Assembly: GCA_030538115.1 (NCBI GenBank)
Contig: JAUNUP010000001.1
Span: 124,001-188,000 of the forward strand
Length of the DNA: 64,000 nt
From: Dermatophilus congolensis
Lineage (GTDB): Bacteria > Actinomycetota > Actinomycetes > Actinomycetales > Dermatophilaceae
Reading direction: 5' to 3'
A program made the translations under genes and the position numbers. The first letter of the stretch is position 1. Each line of letters begins with the position of its first letter. This document shows, piece by piece, positions 38,180 to 46,981 of the stretch. The notes beneath the pieces are model-generated. The model worked only from the letters and a program-made list of their open reading frames with translations. It searched no databases and was not told where the DNA came from.

Positions 38180-38357
38180 ATGTCCTCCTGCAGACGGGCA
38201 CCGACCGTGCCTCGCGTTGGGCATGTGCAGTTCTCCGACGGGCGCGGATCGCCCGGACCCTCGGAAACCCTACCCTCTGCCGCCGAAGATGAACGTTTCC
38301 CGTCCATTGCGTTCCATTTCCCGATCAAAACGGTTGTTCACCGGCGAATGTGCCGAC

Positions 38358-39695
38358 TCACGCCAGCAACTGGGATAGCGCGTGGATGGTGAAGCCGGCG
38401 AGACCGCCGACGATCGTGCCGTTGATGCGGATGTACTGGAGGTCCTTACCTACGTGCAGTTCGATACGCCGCGACGCGTCTTTGCCGTCCCACGAATGGA
38501 TCACCTGCGATATGACGGTCGCGATGTCGCGCCCGAACGTCGTCACGAGCACCTCCACCGCCGCGCCGAGCCGGTCGGTGACGATCTCGCGCAGCGCTTC
38601 GTCGCGCACGAGCCTGTCGCCGAGGCCGCGCAGTTCGCGCACGATGCGCTGCTGCACGTGCCCGTCGGGGTCGTCGAGCGAGCGCTGCAGAATGCGCACG
38701 AGGGCCTCCCACAGACGCACGACGGTCTCGGCGGTCTGGGGGTGGGTGAGCAGCCGCACCTTGAGGGCCTCGGCGCGCTCCATCATCGCCGGGTCCTCTT
38801 GCAGGTCGGTGGCCAGGTCGTTCAGCAGGTCGTCCAGCGCCTTGCGCACGCGGTGCCCGGGGTCGTCGCGGATCTCGCGCACCCAGCGCACGCATTCGGT
38901 ATGCACCCGGTCTGTGACCAGGCCGTTGATCCAGAGCGGGGTCCACGTCGGGGCACGGTCGGCGAGCAACATCTGGAACTGCTCGGGGTTGTCGAGGAGC
39001 CAGTTGAGGGCCTCGTCCACCACGAGGTCGACGAGTTGCGTGTGGATGCCGTCGCGCACGACCTCCGAGAGCAGCGACCCCGCGAGGTGGCTCATCGGCT
39101 CCGTTTCGAGCTTGGGGATGAGCGCCTGGGTGACGATCTGGCGCACCTCGTCCTCCGAGACGCTGCCCAACGCCCGGGAGGCGATGGGCGCGGCCCTGGT
39201 GACAACGGTCTCCGCGTTGCCGGGCTCGCCCAGCCACTCCCCTGCGCGTTCGGCGATGCCCATGGTGCGCACCCGTTCGCGCATCGCGTCGGCGGTGAGG
39301 AAATAGCCAAGGAAGAAGTCTTCGAGGCTGCCCGCGAACATGTCTTTCTTGCGCGGAATGAGGGCAGTGTGCGGAATCGGGATGCCCAGCGGGTGGCGGA
39401 AGATCGCCGTGACCGCGAACCAGTCTGCGAGCGCGCCGACCATGGCCGCCTCGGCCGTCGCGTTGACGTAGCCCCAGACTCCGTCGCGGTGCAGCGTGAG
39501 GATGTAGACGATGGCGGCGACCACGAGCAGCGATGTCGCCACGAGCCGCATGCGCCGCAGCGCCTTGGCGCGTTCGGCGTCACCGGCCGCGAGTTCGGCG
39601 GCGATGTCGCCTGCGACCGAATGCTCGCCCGCATCGGCGCTCGCAGTGTCGGCAGTCGGCAGGGCGGTCTGCGTCGCCGGATCGGTTGGAGCCAT
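38358..39695 (-). CDS. DUF445 family membrane protein
   Basis: A 445-residue DUF445 (YjiN-like) protein. It has one N-terminal helix (LVATSLLVVAAIVYILTL), a second hydrophobic segment in the conserved NATAEAAMVGALADWFAVTAIFRHPLGIPIPHTALIPRKKD block, long amphipathic helices, and a C-terminal helix with GTIVGGLAGFTIHALSQLL. Function is unknown for the family. ATG 39695 is chosen over an upstream in-frame start because the family N-terminus begins there. It is divergent from the FUSC-like gene. Confidence 0.85.
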   Translation of the reverse strand: MAPTDPATQTALPTADTASADAGEHSVAGDIAAELAAGDAERAKALRRMRLVATSLLVVAAIVYILTLHRDGVWGYVNATAEAAMVGALADWFAVTAIFRHPLGIPIPHTALIPRKKDMFAGSLEDFFLGYFLTADAMRERVRTMGIAERAGEWLGEPGNAETVVTRAAPIASRALGSVSEDEVRQIVTQALIPKLETEPMSHLAGSLLSEVVRDGIHTQLVDLVVDEALNWLLDNPEQFQMLLADRAPTWTPLWINGLVTDRVHTECVRWVREIRDDPGHRVRKALDDLLNDLATDLQEDPAMMERAEALKVRLLTHPQTAETVVRLWEALVRILQRSLDDPDGHVQQRIVRELRGLGDRLVRDEALREIVTDRLGAAVEVLVTTFGRDIATVISQVIHSWDGKDASRRIELHVGKDLQYIRINGTIVGGLAGFTIHALSQLLA

Positions 39696-39814
39696 GAGAC
39701 GAATTCTCGCCCGAGCCGCACATGTGGGCGAACCCGACCGCATGACAGGACGCGATCGTGTCTCTCGTGGGCGCTGCCCTTGGGTACCTGACGAGGACGT
39801 GTCATCGTGGAGTC

Positions 39815-41329
39815 ATGGCGGATCGGAGGGGCGGCGGTAAGCGCACGCCGGCGCGACCTCCGCACCGGGCAGGGCGATTCCAGGCGTATCGCGCCGACAT
39901 CGCGAAGGCCTGGGCGCGCATCGTCGATGTGCCACGCATCCGTCAAGACATCCGCTCGGTGCGACGCACGCTGCCCGACCGGTGGCGCTCGACCTGGCAA
40001 CGACTCGCGCCCGATTCCAGCAAGATCCTGCGGCTCACCGCTGCGGCCGTGATCGCCTACGTCATCGTCGGCCTCGTCTTTCCCGGCCTGCGCGACCTCA
40101 CCGGGCCTCTCACGGCGCTCCTCGTCGTGCAGGCATCGCTCGTGCAGACGTTCAGCAACGGCCTCGGCCGTATCGCGGCGGTGCTGACGGGCGTACTCAT
40201 CGCGACTATCCTGGCCAGCGTCACCGGACTCACGTGGTGGAGCCTCGGCCTGGCCATCGGGTCGGCGCTCGCGCTCGCCCACCTGATGAACCTCGGCGAC
40301 CACGTGCTCGAGACCCCGATCAGCGCGATGCTCATCCTCGGCGTCAGCTCGCCCGAGACCGCAGCGGAGACGCGGGTGGCGATGACCCTCATCGGCGCCG
40401 CCGTGGGCGTCGGTTTCACGTTACTGTTGCCGCCGCCGGTTCTGACGGCCGGTGTGCCCGAGGCGGTTCGCGACGTCTCCGATCGCTCGGCCGAAGCAGT
40501 GCGTCGTGTGGCCTCCGAACTACCGGCCGGAGCGACGCCCGGCCGCTTCGACGTGTGGATCCGTGGGGTCCACCGCGCGCTGCCCCTCGTGGCGAGCGCG
40601 GACGCGCTCATCACCGACGCCGAGAACCGCAGGCGCTTCAACCCGCGGGCCATCGGGCGTGACGAACCGATCCCGGTGCTCCGCGCAGGTTTGGCGTCGC
40701 TCGATCGCATCATCCTGGCGCTGCGACACACGCTGATGTCGCTGCAGGCCCGCTATCCGGTCGATGATGCCCGCGGCAAACCCGACGATGGGCTGCTGGG
40801 CGTTCTCGCGGTGGTGTTCACGGGCATCGCCGACGCGATCGACTCTTACGGTCGGTTCGTGTGGGCCGACGCGAGCGGCAGGGCACAGGAGGCGGCGGAA
40901 GCCGAAGCTGCCTGCGAATTGCACGTCGAGGAGACCCGGGCGATGCTCACCGAACTCGCCCTAGCCGCGCCCGATGCTGCCTCACGGTGGCTCGTCGACC
41001 CGACGGTGCTCTCCGGGCTCGAGTCGGTGCTCACCGAGATGAGTTCGGAGCGGCGCAACCGGCGTCTGGCCGACTGGCAGGCGCGGCAGGCCGCGGCGGG
41101 CGTCTTCTCGCCTCCGCTCGTGCTCGACCGGCCGTGGCTCACGCGCGCCCGCACCCGACGACTCGGCGCCGACGCCCCTGCGGGGCGCACGACCGCGAGC
41201 GGTCGGCCAGGCTCCGAACAGATCGGCCCGCCGACGCTGTCGATCTCGTATCGCGAAGGGCTCGCGGCGCCCGCGCCAGCCAAGGACCCGCCTCCGAAAC
41301 GCACACCTGGCTCGTCGGACAAGCCGTGA
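39815..41329 (+). CDS. FUSC-like / aromatic acid exporter family membrane protein
   Basis: A 504-residue membrane protein. After a basic N-terminus come about six helices (residues 70-210: ILRLTAAAVIAYVIVGLVFPG, TGPLTALLVVQASLVQTFSNGLGRIAAVLTGVLIATI, TLIGAAVGVGFTLLLP). These match the N-terminal half of the FUSC/ArAE exporter superfamily. The rest is a cytoplasmic helical region of about 200 residues plus a Pro-rich tail. Only one membrane half is present, so it likely dimerises. Substrates are unknown. ATG 39815 has GTGGAG upstream. Confidence 0.75.
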   Translation: MADRRGGGKRTPARPPHRAGRFQAYRADIAKAWARIVDVPRIRQDIRSVRRTLPDRWRSTWQRLAPDSSKILRLTAAAVIAYVIVGLVFPGLRDLTGPLTALLVVQASLVQTFSNGLGRIAAVLTGVLIATILASVTGLTWWSLGLAIGSALALAHLMNLGDHVLETPISAMLILGVSSPETAAETRVAMTLIGAAVGVGFTLLLPPPVLTAGVPEAVRDVSDRSAEAVRRVASELPAGATPGRFDVWIRGVHRALPLVASADALITDAENRRRFNPRAIGRDEPIPVLRAGLASLDRIILALRHTLMSLQARYPVDDARGKPDDGLLGVLAVVFTGIADAIDSYGRFVWADASGRAQEAAEAEAACELHVEETRAMLTELALAAPDAASRWLVDPTVLSGLESVLTEMSSERRNRRLADWQARQAAAGVFSPPLVLDRPWLTRARTRRLGADAPAGRTTASGRPGSEQIGPPTLSISYREGLAAPAPAKDPPPKRTPGSSDKP

Positions 41330-41370
41330 TCCTCCGACGAACGCCGCCGCTGCTCGGCGTGAGCACGCGA

Positions 41371-41404
41371 AAGGCGGGTGACCCTGTTCGGGGCCACCCG
41401 CCTT
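41371..41404. terminator. bidirectional hairpin between convergent genes
   Basis: A 10-bp stem (41371-41380 with 41395-41404) with an inner CCC/GGG pair lies between the FUSC-like gene and the convergent glycosidase gene. The two arms begin and end in AA/TT pairs. It can serve both. Confidence 0.65.
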
Positions 41405-41419
41405 CTCACGCGTGTCGCA

Positions 41420-43543
41420 TCACTTGGCGGCGAGCATCGGCATCCAGCGCTTGTACTCGGCCGAGGCCTTCGGACTGTTGGTGAACAGGTCGGAGCGGAT
41501 GTACGAGGCGGACTCCTGGAAGTAGCTCTCGTACCCGATCCACTGCTGGTTCTTCTTCAGCCAGTCGTAGACGAAGTTGATGTACATCGGGTTGTCGCCG
41601 CCGCTGGCGCTGTTGGCGGGCGCGACGCCCCACTCCGGCAGGACGAACTTCTTGCCGCGCGACTTGGCGAAGTCGAGCCAGAAGTTCCAGCCGTACTCGC
41701 TGTCACGGTGGCGGGCGATGTTGGCCTCGCTCGTGTAACCGGGCCACCAGTCGTAGGCGTCCATGCCGATGAAGTCGACGTACTCGTCACCGGGGTAGAA
41801 CATGCGGGCGTCCTTGGTGCCGGTCTGGCCGGGGCCCTCGTTGACGACCCACGCGATGCGCAGCTTCGGTCCGCCCTTGCGGATCGAGTTCACGGCCTGG
41901 CGGTAGGCCTGCTTCCACTGCTCCGCCTGGTTCGGGAAGGCGGCGTGCTTCCAGCCCGGCAGGTTCATCTCCCAGCCGAGGCGGATGTACGCGTCGGGGT
42001 ACTTCGCGGCCACGGTGCGGGCGAACCGCTCCCACTGCGCGTTGTAGCCACCGGAGGCGGCGGTGCCGATGTTGCCGTCGTCCGGCCACAGCGGCACACC
42101 CACGTCGAGGGTGCCCTGGAAGTCGGCCGGGATCCGCTGGCCGTCCATGTACCAGGCGCCGTGCATCGAGTTCCAGTTGGCGCGCGACGGGAACACCGTG
42201 AGCACGTCGGCCTTGCGGCCGCGCTGACGCTCGAACTCCGTGGCCACCGACGCCTTGTGCATCGGGAACATGCCGGAGTCGAAGATCAGGCCGCTCGGGC
42301 GGCTCGTCGTCGACGCGACCGGAGGCTTGGGAGCCGTGGTCGGCGTCTGGGTAGGCGTGGGCGTCTGTGTCGGTGTGGGCTTCGGAGTGGGGGTCACCGT
42401 CGGGGTCTTCGTGGGAGCCGGAGTGGGCTGCGGGGCAAGCGCGCTCCCGTCGGCCTTGGCGACCGAGATCGCCGATATGGCGGCCAGGTCGACCTTGTTG
42501 TTGACGCTAACGTCCAGACGTCCGTCACGCACGTCGACGCGGAATGTGCGGTCGTAGGCATTGTTCTTGCCAGCCGCGGCGTACACGTCGACATCGCTGA
42601 GCCGGGTCGCCCCTTCGGAGACGACATCGAAGACGCGCGCGCCCGCCTTGTCCCAGAAGCCCTCGCGCATCTTCAGGGTCACGTCGTACGTGCCGTTGGC
42701 GATGGGCTGCGACCACGACGTGAAGCGGATGTACTCGGGGCGGTAGAGCACGTCGTCGTTGGTGCCTGCGATGTCGACCGAGGCCGGGATGAGGTCGACG
42801 AGGTTGCCGCCGGTGAACCCGGAACGCGCGGCCCAGGTGTTGCCCGCGGAGTCCTTGACCGCGTAGGGGTACATCGTCATGCGGGTGACGACGTTCGTCG
42901 ACGGCGCAGGCGCCGGTGCGGGGTTCGGGGCCGGGGCATTCGTACCGGCCGCCGGCACCACCTGGATCGCGGAGACGAGGGCCGTGTCCCGGCTGGCCGA
43001 GAAGCCGAGGTCGAGGCGACCGTCGGTGACATCGACGCGGAAGGTGCGGTCGTACGCGGTGTCCTTGCCGACGGCGGCGAAGATGTCGACGTTCGTCAGC
43101 TTCTTCTGACCTTCGGCCGAGACGTCGAAAACGCGCTGGCCGGCCTTGCTCCACCAGGCCTCGCGCATCTTGAGCGTGACGTCGTAGGAGCCGTTGGTCA
43201 CGGGGGTGCTCCACGCGCTCATGCGCACGGTCTCGCCGCGGTAGAGCGCGTCGTCGGTGGTGCCTTTGATGTCGTACGAGCCCCAGTAGGAGGTGTGCGA
43301 GTCGCCCTTGTCGAACCCGAAACGTGCGTCCCAGGTACGGCCGGCCGAGTCCTTGACCGGCTGGGAGGTCACGTTCATTCGAATGGTCGAGGGGGTCGCC
43401 GCCGCCGAGCTGTCGGCGAGGGTCACGAGGGTGGGGATGCCGATCGCGATGCTGACGATGCCTGCGATGCTCGCCGTACGAACGCGGCGAGCGGGGCGCA
43501 TCTCGGTGAGGGTGGAGGAAGGGCGGGGCGATGCAAATGGCAT
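41420..43543 (-). CDS. secreted glycoside hydrolase (GH26-like) with two malectin-like domains
   Basis: A 707-residue exported protein. A signal peptide (about 1-48, ending SSAAA) is followed by two homologous malectin/CBM57-like domains (about 50-200 and 215-365; each has VKDSAG-x-TW-x-AR-x-GF, YDVTLKMRE-x-W-x-KAG-x-RVFDV and AYDRTFRVDV-x-DGRLD). A Pro/Thr-rich linker (about 372-415) and a C-terminal TIM-barrel hydrolase follow. Putative catalytic residues are Glu525 in GWEMN (acid/base) and Glu637 in LPEWG (nucleophile), as in GH26-type beta-mannanases and related enzymes. It is followed by a bidirectional hairpin and lies downstream of a glycosyltransferase, so it may trim or release the polysaccharide made here. 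ATG 43543 is taken as start; ATG 43501 is possible. Confidence 0.8.
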   Translation of the reverse strand: MPFASPRPSSTLTEMRPARRVRTASIAGIVSIAIGIPTLVTLADSSAAATPSTIRMNVTSQPVKDSAGRTWDARFGFDKGDSHTSYWGSYDIKGTTDDALYRGETVRMSAWSTPVTNGSYDVTLKMREAWWSKAGQRVFDVSAEGQKKLTNVDIFAAVGKDTAYDRTFRVDVTDGRLDLGFSASRDTALVSAIQVVPAAGTNAPAPNPAPAPAPSTNVVTRMTMYPYAVKDSAGNTWAARSGFTGGNLVDLIPASVDIAGTNDDVLYRPEYIRFTSWSQPIANGTYDVTLKMREGFWDKAGARVFDVVSEGATRLSDVDVYAAAGKNNAYDRTFRVDVRDGRLDVSVNNKVDLAAISAISVAKADGSALAPQPTPAPTKTPTVTPTPKPTPTQTPTPTQTPTTAPKPPVASTTSRPSGLIFDSGMFPMHKASVATEFERQRGRKADVLTVFPSRANWNSMHGAWYMDGQRIPADFQGTLDVGVPLWPDDGNIGTAASGGYNAQWERFARTVAAKYPDAYIRLGWEMNLPGWKHAAFPNQAEQWKQAYRQAVNSIRKGGPKLRIAWVVNEGPGQTGTKDARMFYPGDEYVDFIGMDAYDWWPGYTSEANIARHRDSEYGWNFWLDFAKSRGKKFVLPEWGVAPANSASGGDNPMYINFVYDWLKKNQQWIGYESYFQESASYIRSDLFTNSPKASAEYKRWMPMLAAK

Positions 43544-43842
43544 TGAGTTGGCCTTCGGGGAGGGTGGCTAAGACGCACCTCTCATCGCTCGCCCGCCCGC
43601 GCTTCTGAACCATTCCGTAACAGTCGCGTACGAATTCCTCGGCCGGAATACGGGCCCGGTGATCGTCACAACTACGTGCGGGTAGCGGTGGACGTCCAAG
43701 TCGGCTCGACCGAACACAATGCCGCATTCCCCTGCGGCGCAGGAGATATCGCGCGCAACTCGCCCGTGTCTGGATCGTTTCCGATCCGTGATCGCCGCGT
43801 CAGCGGTCGGTCGGCCATGTTTGCGAAATCACCGGGAAATCA
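43544..43842. other. intergenic leader region of the glycosidase gene
   Basis: About 300 bp between the glycosidase start and the terminator of the upstream glycosyltransferase gene. I looked for c-di-AMP, c-di-GMP and other riboswitch cores in the minus-strand leader and saw none convincing. A promoter probably lies here but I cannot place it. Confidence 0.4.
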
Positions 43843-43877
43843 CCCTGTCGCCGTCCACGATGTGGACGGCGACAGGG
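43843..43877 (-). terminator. terminator after the GT2-GT4 fusion gene
   Basis: A perfect 16-bp stem (43843-43858 with 43862-43877) with a 3-nt loop starts 6 nt past the stop codon of the minus-strand glycosyltransferase gene. It separates that gene from the glycosidase gene. Confidence 0.8.
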
Positions 43878-43883
43878 GTCGCG

Positions 43884-46229
43884 TCACGAGACGGAGAAAT
43901 CCGACTCCAGCAATTCATCGATCGGCGACAACGCCGTGTCCCAGCCGTAGATGTCGAGCATCGCGCTCACCGACTCCTTCGGCAGCACGACCGGCCCCTC
44001 GTCGAGCTCGGCCCGGATCGCGTCGCAGAACGCCACCGCGTCCTCCTCCGTCTGGCGGATGACCCCGTCGGGCAACCCGTCGAGCCCGGAGGCGCCCACG
44101 CGCGTCGACACCGACGGCAGACCGTGCGCCACGTACTCCAGCAGCTTGATCCGCGAGCCGCCGCCCTCGAGCAGCGGCGCCACCCCGAGCCGGGCGCCTT
44201 CGAGAAGCGGGCGCATGCTCGGCACGTTCGCCATCACACGGGCCCCGGGCGCCGATTCGACGAGCTTCACGAATTCGGGCGACGGGTTACGGCCGGCCAC
44301 CGTCAGCACCAGGCCGGGACGCTCGCGCACGAGATCGGCCCAGGCCTGCGAGGCGAGCAGCCACGAGATGCCGTTGACGTTCGGCCGCCAGTCGAGCGCT
44401 CCCGTGAACAGCAGTTCGTCGGCGTTGACGCCGCCCTCGGCCGCGAGCTGTTCGCGGCCAGACCCTTCGGGAGGGGTGACGCCGTTGCGGGCCACGACCA
44501 CGGCCGGCGTGCCGTCGCGTCGGGCCTGCTCGGCATCGTGTTCGGTGCACACGATCATCGGGTAACGCGATCCGACCGTGCGCTCGAGCCGACGCAAGAG
44601 TCGCGCCTCCAGCTCGGCCGCAGCCTTCATCGCGCCCTTCTCGGCCTGCGCGCGCTGGGCCATGAGGTCGGATTCGATGTTGTGCGTGCTCAGCATCACC
44701 GGCAGACCGTCGGGCAGCACATCGGCCACACCGAACGCACACGTGTGGTCGACGACGGCAGCCCTGAACGGCCCGTACTCGTCCAGAGCCTTGTGCGTGC
44801 CATCGAGCACCGCGGAGCCGCACGTGCGCGGCGCACCGATGCTGCGGTAGGTGAGCAGGCTCGCCACATCGGCGACGCTGCCCTTGGCCTTCGCCGCGAG
44901 CGCACCGAACCTGCCGTCGGCGGCCGGCTCCTGCGAAGTGTCGTCGCCGGCGTGGATGAGATCGACCGTCAGCTCACCGGATTCCGCTCGCGTGACGCGT
45001 CGGACGCCGTCGGGAGCCACGAGGATCACCTCGCCGCGAGCGGCGAACCAGCTCACCATCGCCAAAGTCCGCAGCATTCCACCGGAGGTCGGGGGGATGC
45101 CGAACTCCTTGGTGACGAACAAGAACGGACGCTGCGCGTCTCCGGCGGCCTCACCCTCGGGCGAGGTCTGCACGAAACGGCTGCGAGCGACCTCCTCGCC
45201 GCCTACGGTCGCGGTGCCGGAGGCGATGCCCTTGGCGTACGCGACGTACTGCCGCGTCAGATCGGGGTTGCGGCGCATGTACTCACGTCCGGCGCGCAAC
45301 GCGTACCCGCCCAGCATGGCCCCGCGCATCACGGTCGCGCTGACCGGGGCGTGGTACCGCTCGACGTAGTTCGCGAACGACGCTCCGCGCAGACGCAGCA
45401 TCTCGCTGCTCGGCGCGCCGGAACTGCCGGCGCCGTGGCGTACGACCACGTCGCTGCGCAGCACCTCGCGCAGCCCTGCCTCACGTGCGCGACGACCGAA
45501 CGACATGTCTTCGGAGTAGACGTAGAAGGCCTCGTCGAAGCCTCCGAGACGCTTGAACTGCGCCGTGCGCACGGCCATGCAGGCACCGGTCGTCCATTCG
45601 ACGTCGAGCTGCTCGCCCGACGCGGGCTTGGCGTAGATACCGGCCTTGGGCCACTTCTTGTGCAATCCCACCGCGTAGGCGAGAGCGCGGGGAACGGTGG
45701 GCTCCCAGCCTCCGACACCGATCTCGACCTCGCCGGCCTTGCCCGTCATCGTCGCGGCGTGCGCAGCAGCGAGCCAGTCGCCGGCCAGGCCGTCGACGAG
45801 GCGCTGCAGATCGTCCAGCGTGGGCCGGCAATCGGGGTTGACGAAGACGACGAACGGCTCCGAGCTGCTGAACGCCCCCGTGTTGGCCGCGCGGGCGAAC
45901 CCGACTCCCCCGCCGTCGAGATACCTCACGTTCGGGTGGTCCTTCGACCATTCAGCCAGCCCGTCGGCGCCACGCGCATTGTCGACCACCACGATGGGCA
46001 GCGTCTCGGGCCAGGAGGCGACGAGCGCCTCGACGTGCGGCCGGCTCTTGTAGGTGACCAGGACGACCTCGAACGTGTTCTGGCCGGCCGTCACGCGGCC
46101 TGCCTCTGATGCGGTGTCGATCTGCCCAGTCCTACCTGTACTCGTGCCTGTATTCGTGTGCTCGTTTATGGTCGTCGCCCGTCCTTGCGACGCGCTCTCC
46201 GCCGTGCCGACGGACATACGCTCCGACAT
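43884..46229 (-). CDS. bifunctional glycosyltransferase, GT2 domain fused to GT4 domain
   Basis: A 781-residue cytoplasmic protein. Residues about 35-300 are a rhamnosyltransferase-like GT2 domain: FEVVLVTYKSRPHVEALVASWP, VVVDNARGADGLAEW, VNPDCRP (metal-binding), TGACMAVRTAQFKRLGGFDEAFYVYSEDMSFGRR and a final RHGAGSSGAPSSEMLR. Residues about 375-770 are a GT4/GT-B domain: FGIPPTSGGMLRTLAMVSWFAARG, STHNIESDLMAQRA, LLFTGALDWRPNVNGISWLL and the nucleotide-sugar site PLLEGGGSRIKLLEYVAHGLPSVSTRVGASGLDG. One chain could add two successive sugars to a lipid-linked unit. ATG 46229 has GAGGGGGGAAG before it; the open frame extends upstream but lacks a comparable site. It diverges from the priming transferase gene. 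Confidence 0.85.
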   Translation of the reverse strand: MSERMSVGTAESASQGRATTINEHTNTGTSTGRTGQIDTASEAGRVTAGQNTFEVVLVTYKSRPHVEALVASWPETLPIVVVDNARGADGLAEWSKDHPNVRYLDGGGVGFARAANTGAFSSSEPFVVFVNPDCRPTLDDLQRLVDGLAGDWLAAAHAATMTGKAGEVEIGVGGWEPTVPRALAYAVGLHKKWPKAGIYAKPASGEQLDVEWTTGACMAVRTAQFKRLGGFDEAFYVYSEDMSFGRRAREAGLREVLRSDVVVRHGAGSSGAPSSEMLRLRGASFANYVERYHAPVSATVMRGAMLGGYALRAGREYMRRNPDLTRQYVAYAKGIASGTATVGGEEVARSRFVQTSPEGEAAGDAQRPFLFVTKEFGIPPTSGGMLRTLAMVSWFAARGEVILVAPDGVRRVTRAESGELTVDLIHAGDDTSQEPAADGRFGALAAKAKGSVADVASLLTYRSIGAPRTCGSAVLDGTHKALDEYGPFRAAVVDHTCAFGVADVLPDGLPVMLSTHNIESDLMAQRAQAEKGAMKAAAELEARLLRRLERTVGSRYPMIVCTEHDAEQARRDGTPAVVVARNGVTPPEGSGREQLAAEGGVNADELLFTGALDWRPNVNGISWLLASQAWADLVRERPGLVLTVAGRNPSPEFVKLVESAPGARVMANVPSMRPLLEGARLGVAPLLEGGGSRIKLLEYVAHGLPSVSTRVGASGLDGLPDGVIRQTEEDAVAFCDAIRAELDEGPVVLPKESVSAMLDIYGWDTALSPIDELLESDFSVS

Positions 46230-46981
46230 CTTCCCCCCTCGTTCTACCGCGCATGGACGGCCCCCCGCACGGTGTCGGCCCCGCCCTCCCCCTGGCCGGC
46301 CTCGGCCGGGGCGGGTCGTTCGAGTCGATACATCACGTTCGACTGTACCGACCGGCCGGTGTGGGTGTGCCCCTCCCGAACACTCCTTCGAGCACGTAAC
46401 ACGCCCGACCGGCCTCGTCGCGCAACGACCGCGCAAGCCGGTCCGGCACGTGGGACAACGATGTTCGGACTTCAGTCACGTGCGGAGTGCGATTCGGGCA
46501 CGCCCCGGCAACGCCGCGCGCGAGATCTCACACCGCGCTCGGATCGCGTGAAGCACCAACAGAATTCGCTCACCTGCAGTTTCGTGCTCATGCAACTCGG
46601 GCGCCATCGACGCCAGCGGCATGAACTCTGTCTTCTGTTGGCCAACTGTTACTCAACTGTCACGACCTCGTACCGCCCACTCGTGCTTCTGTCGGAGTCG
46701 GGGGCTAGACTGGCTCCGTCGTCCAAGTCGTATGACTCGGATGCATTCGGATGTCTGGTGGAATGACATGGCGAACGCGGCCTCGGGGTTTGACTCGGGC
46801 AGCGATTCGATTCATGTGGGGAGATCGGTCCACCGCTCGTGAGTGCGCTGCGAAGGTGCAGCTCACGACGTGGTTTCGGGGACCGGGCCGTGGGGGCCTG
46901 GTGGAATCGATCCGGGCATTCGGTGTTTCCGCGGGCGACGGGGGTGCCGCAAACGCGGCAACACATTGGGGAGGTTTGACA
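46230..46981. other. 750-bp divergent control region of the exopolysaccharide genes
   Basis: No gene-like frame with a ribosome site was found between the two divergent starts. It holds a tandem AACTGT repeat (46644-46660), a TAGACT box (46706-46711) as a candidate -10 for the plus-strand transferase gene, and hence a possible 5' leader of about 265 nt. That leader includes a small GCCGC/GCGGC hairpin near 46946-46961. No known riboswitch is recognised. Confidence 0.4.
46644..46660. promoter_or_regulatory. 11-bp-period direct repeat, candidate regulator site
   Basis: AACTGT occurs at 46644-46649 and 46655-46660, a period of one helical turn. Such repeats are typical of OmpR/PhoP-type response-regulator sites. 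It lies about 45 bp upstream of the TAGACT box. Weak evidence alone. Confidence 0.3.

Noticed and set aside
46751..46981. ATG 46751 as start of the priming transferase
   Set aside because: No ribosome site, and the extra 77 residues are Arg/Gly-rich without resemblance to the family; TTG 46982 has GGGGAGG.
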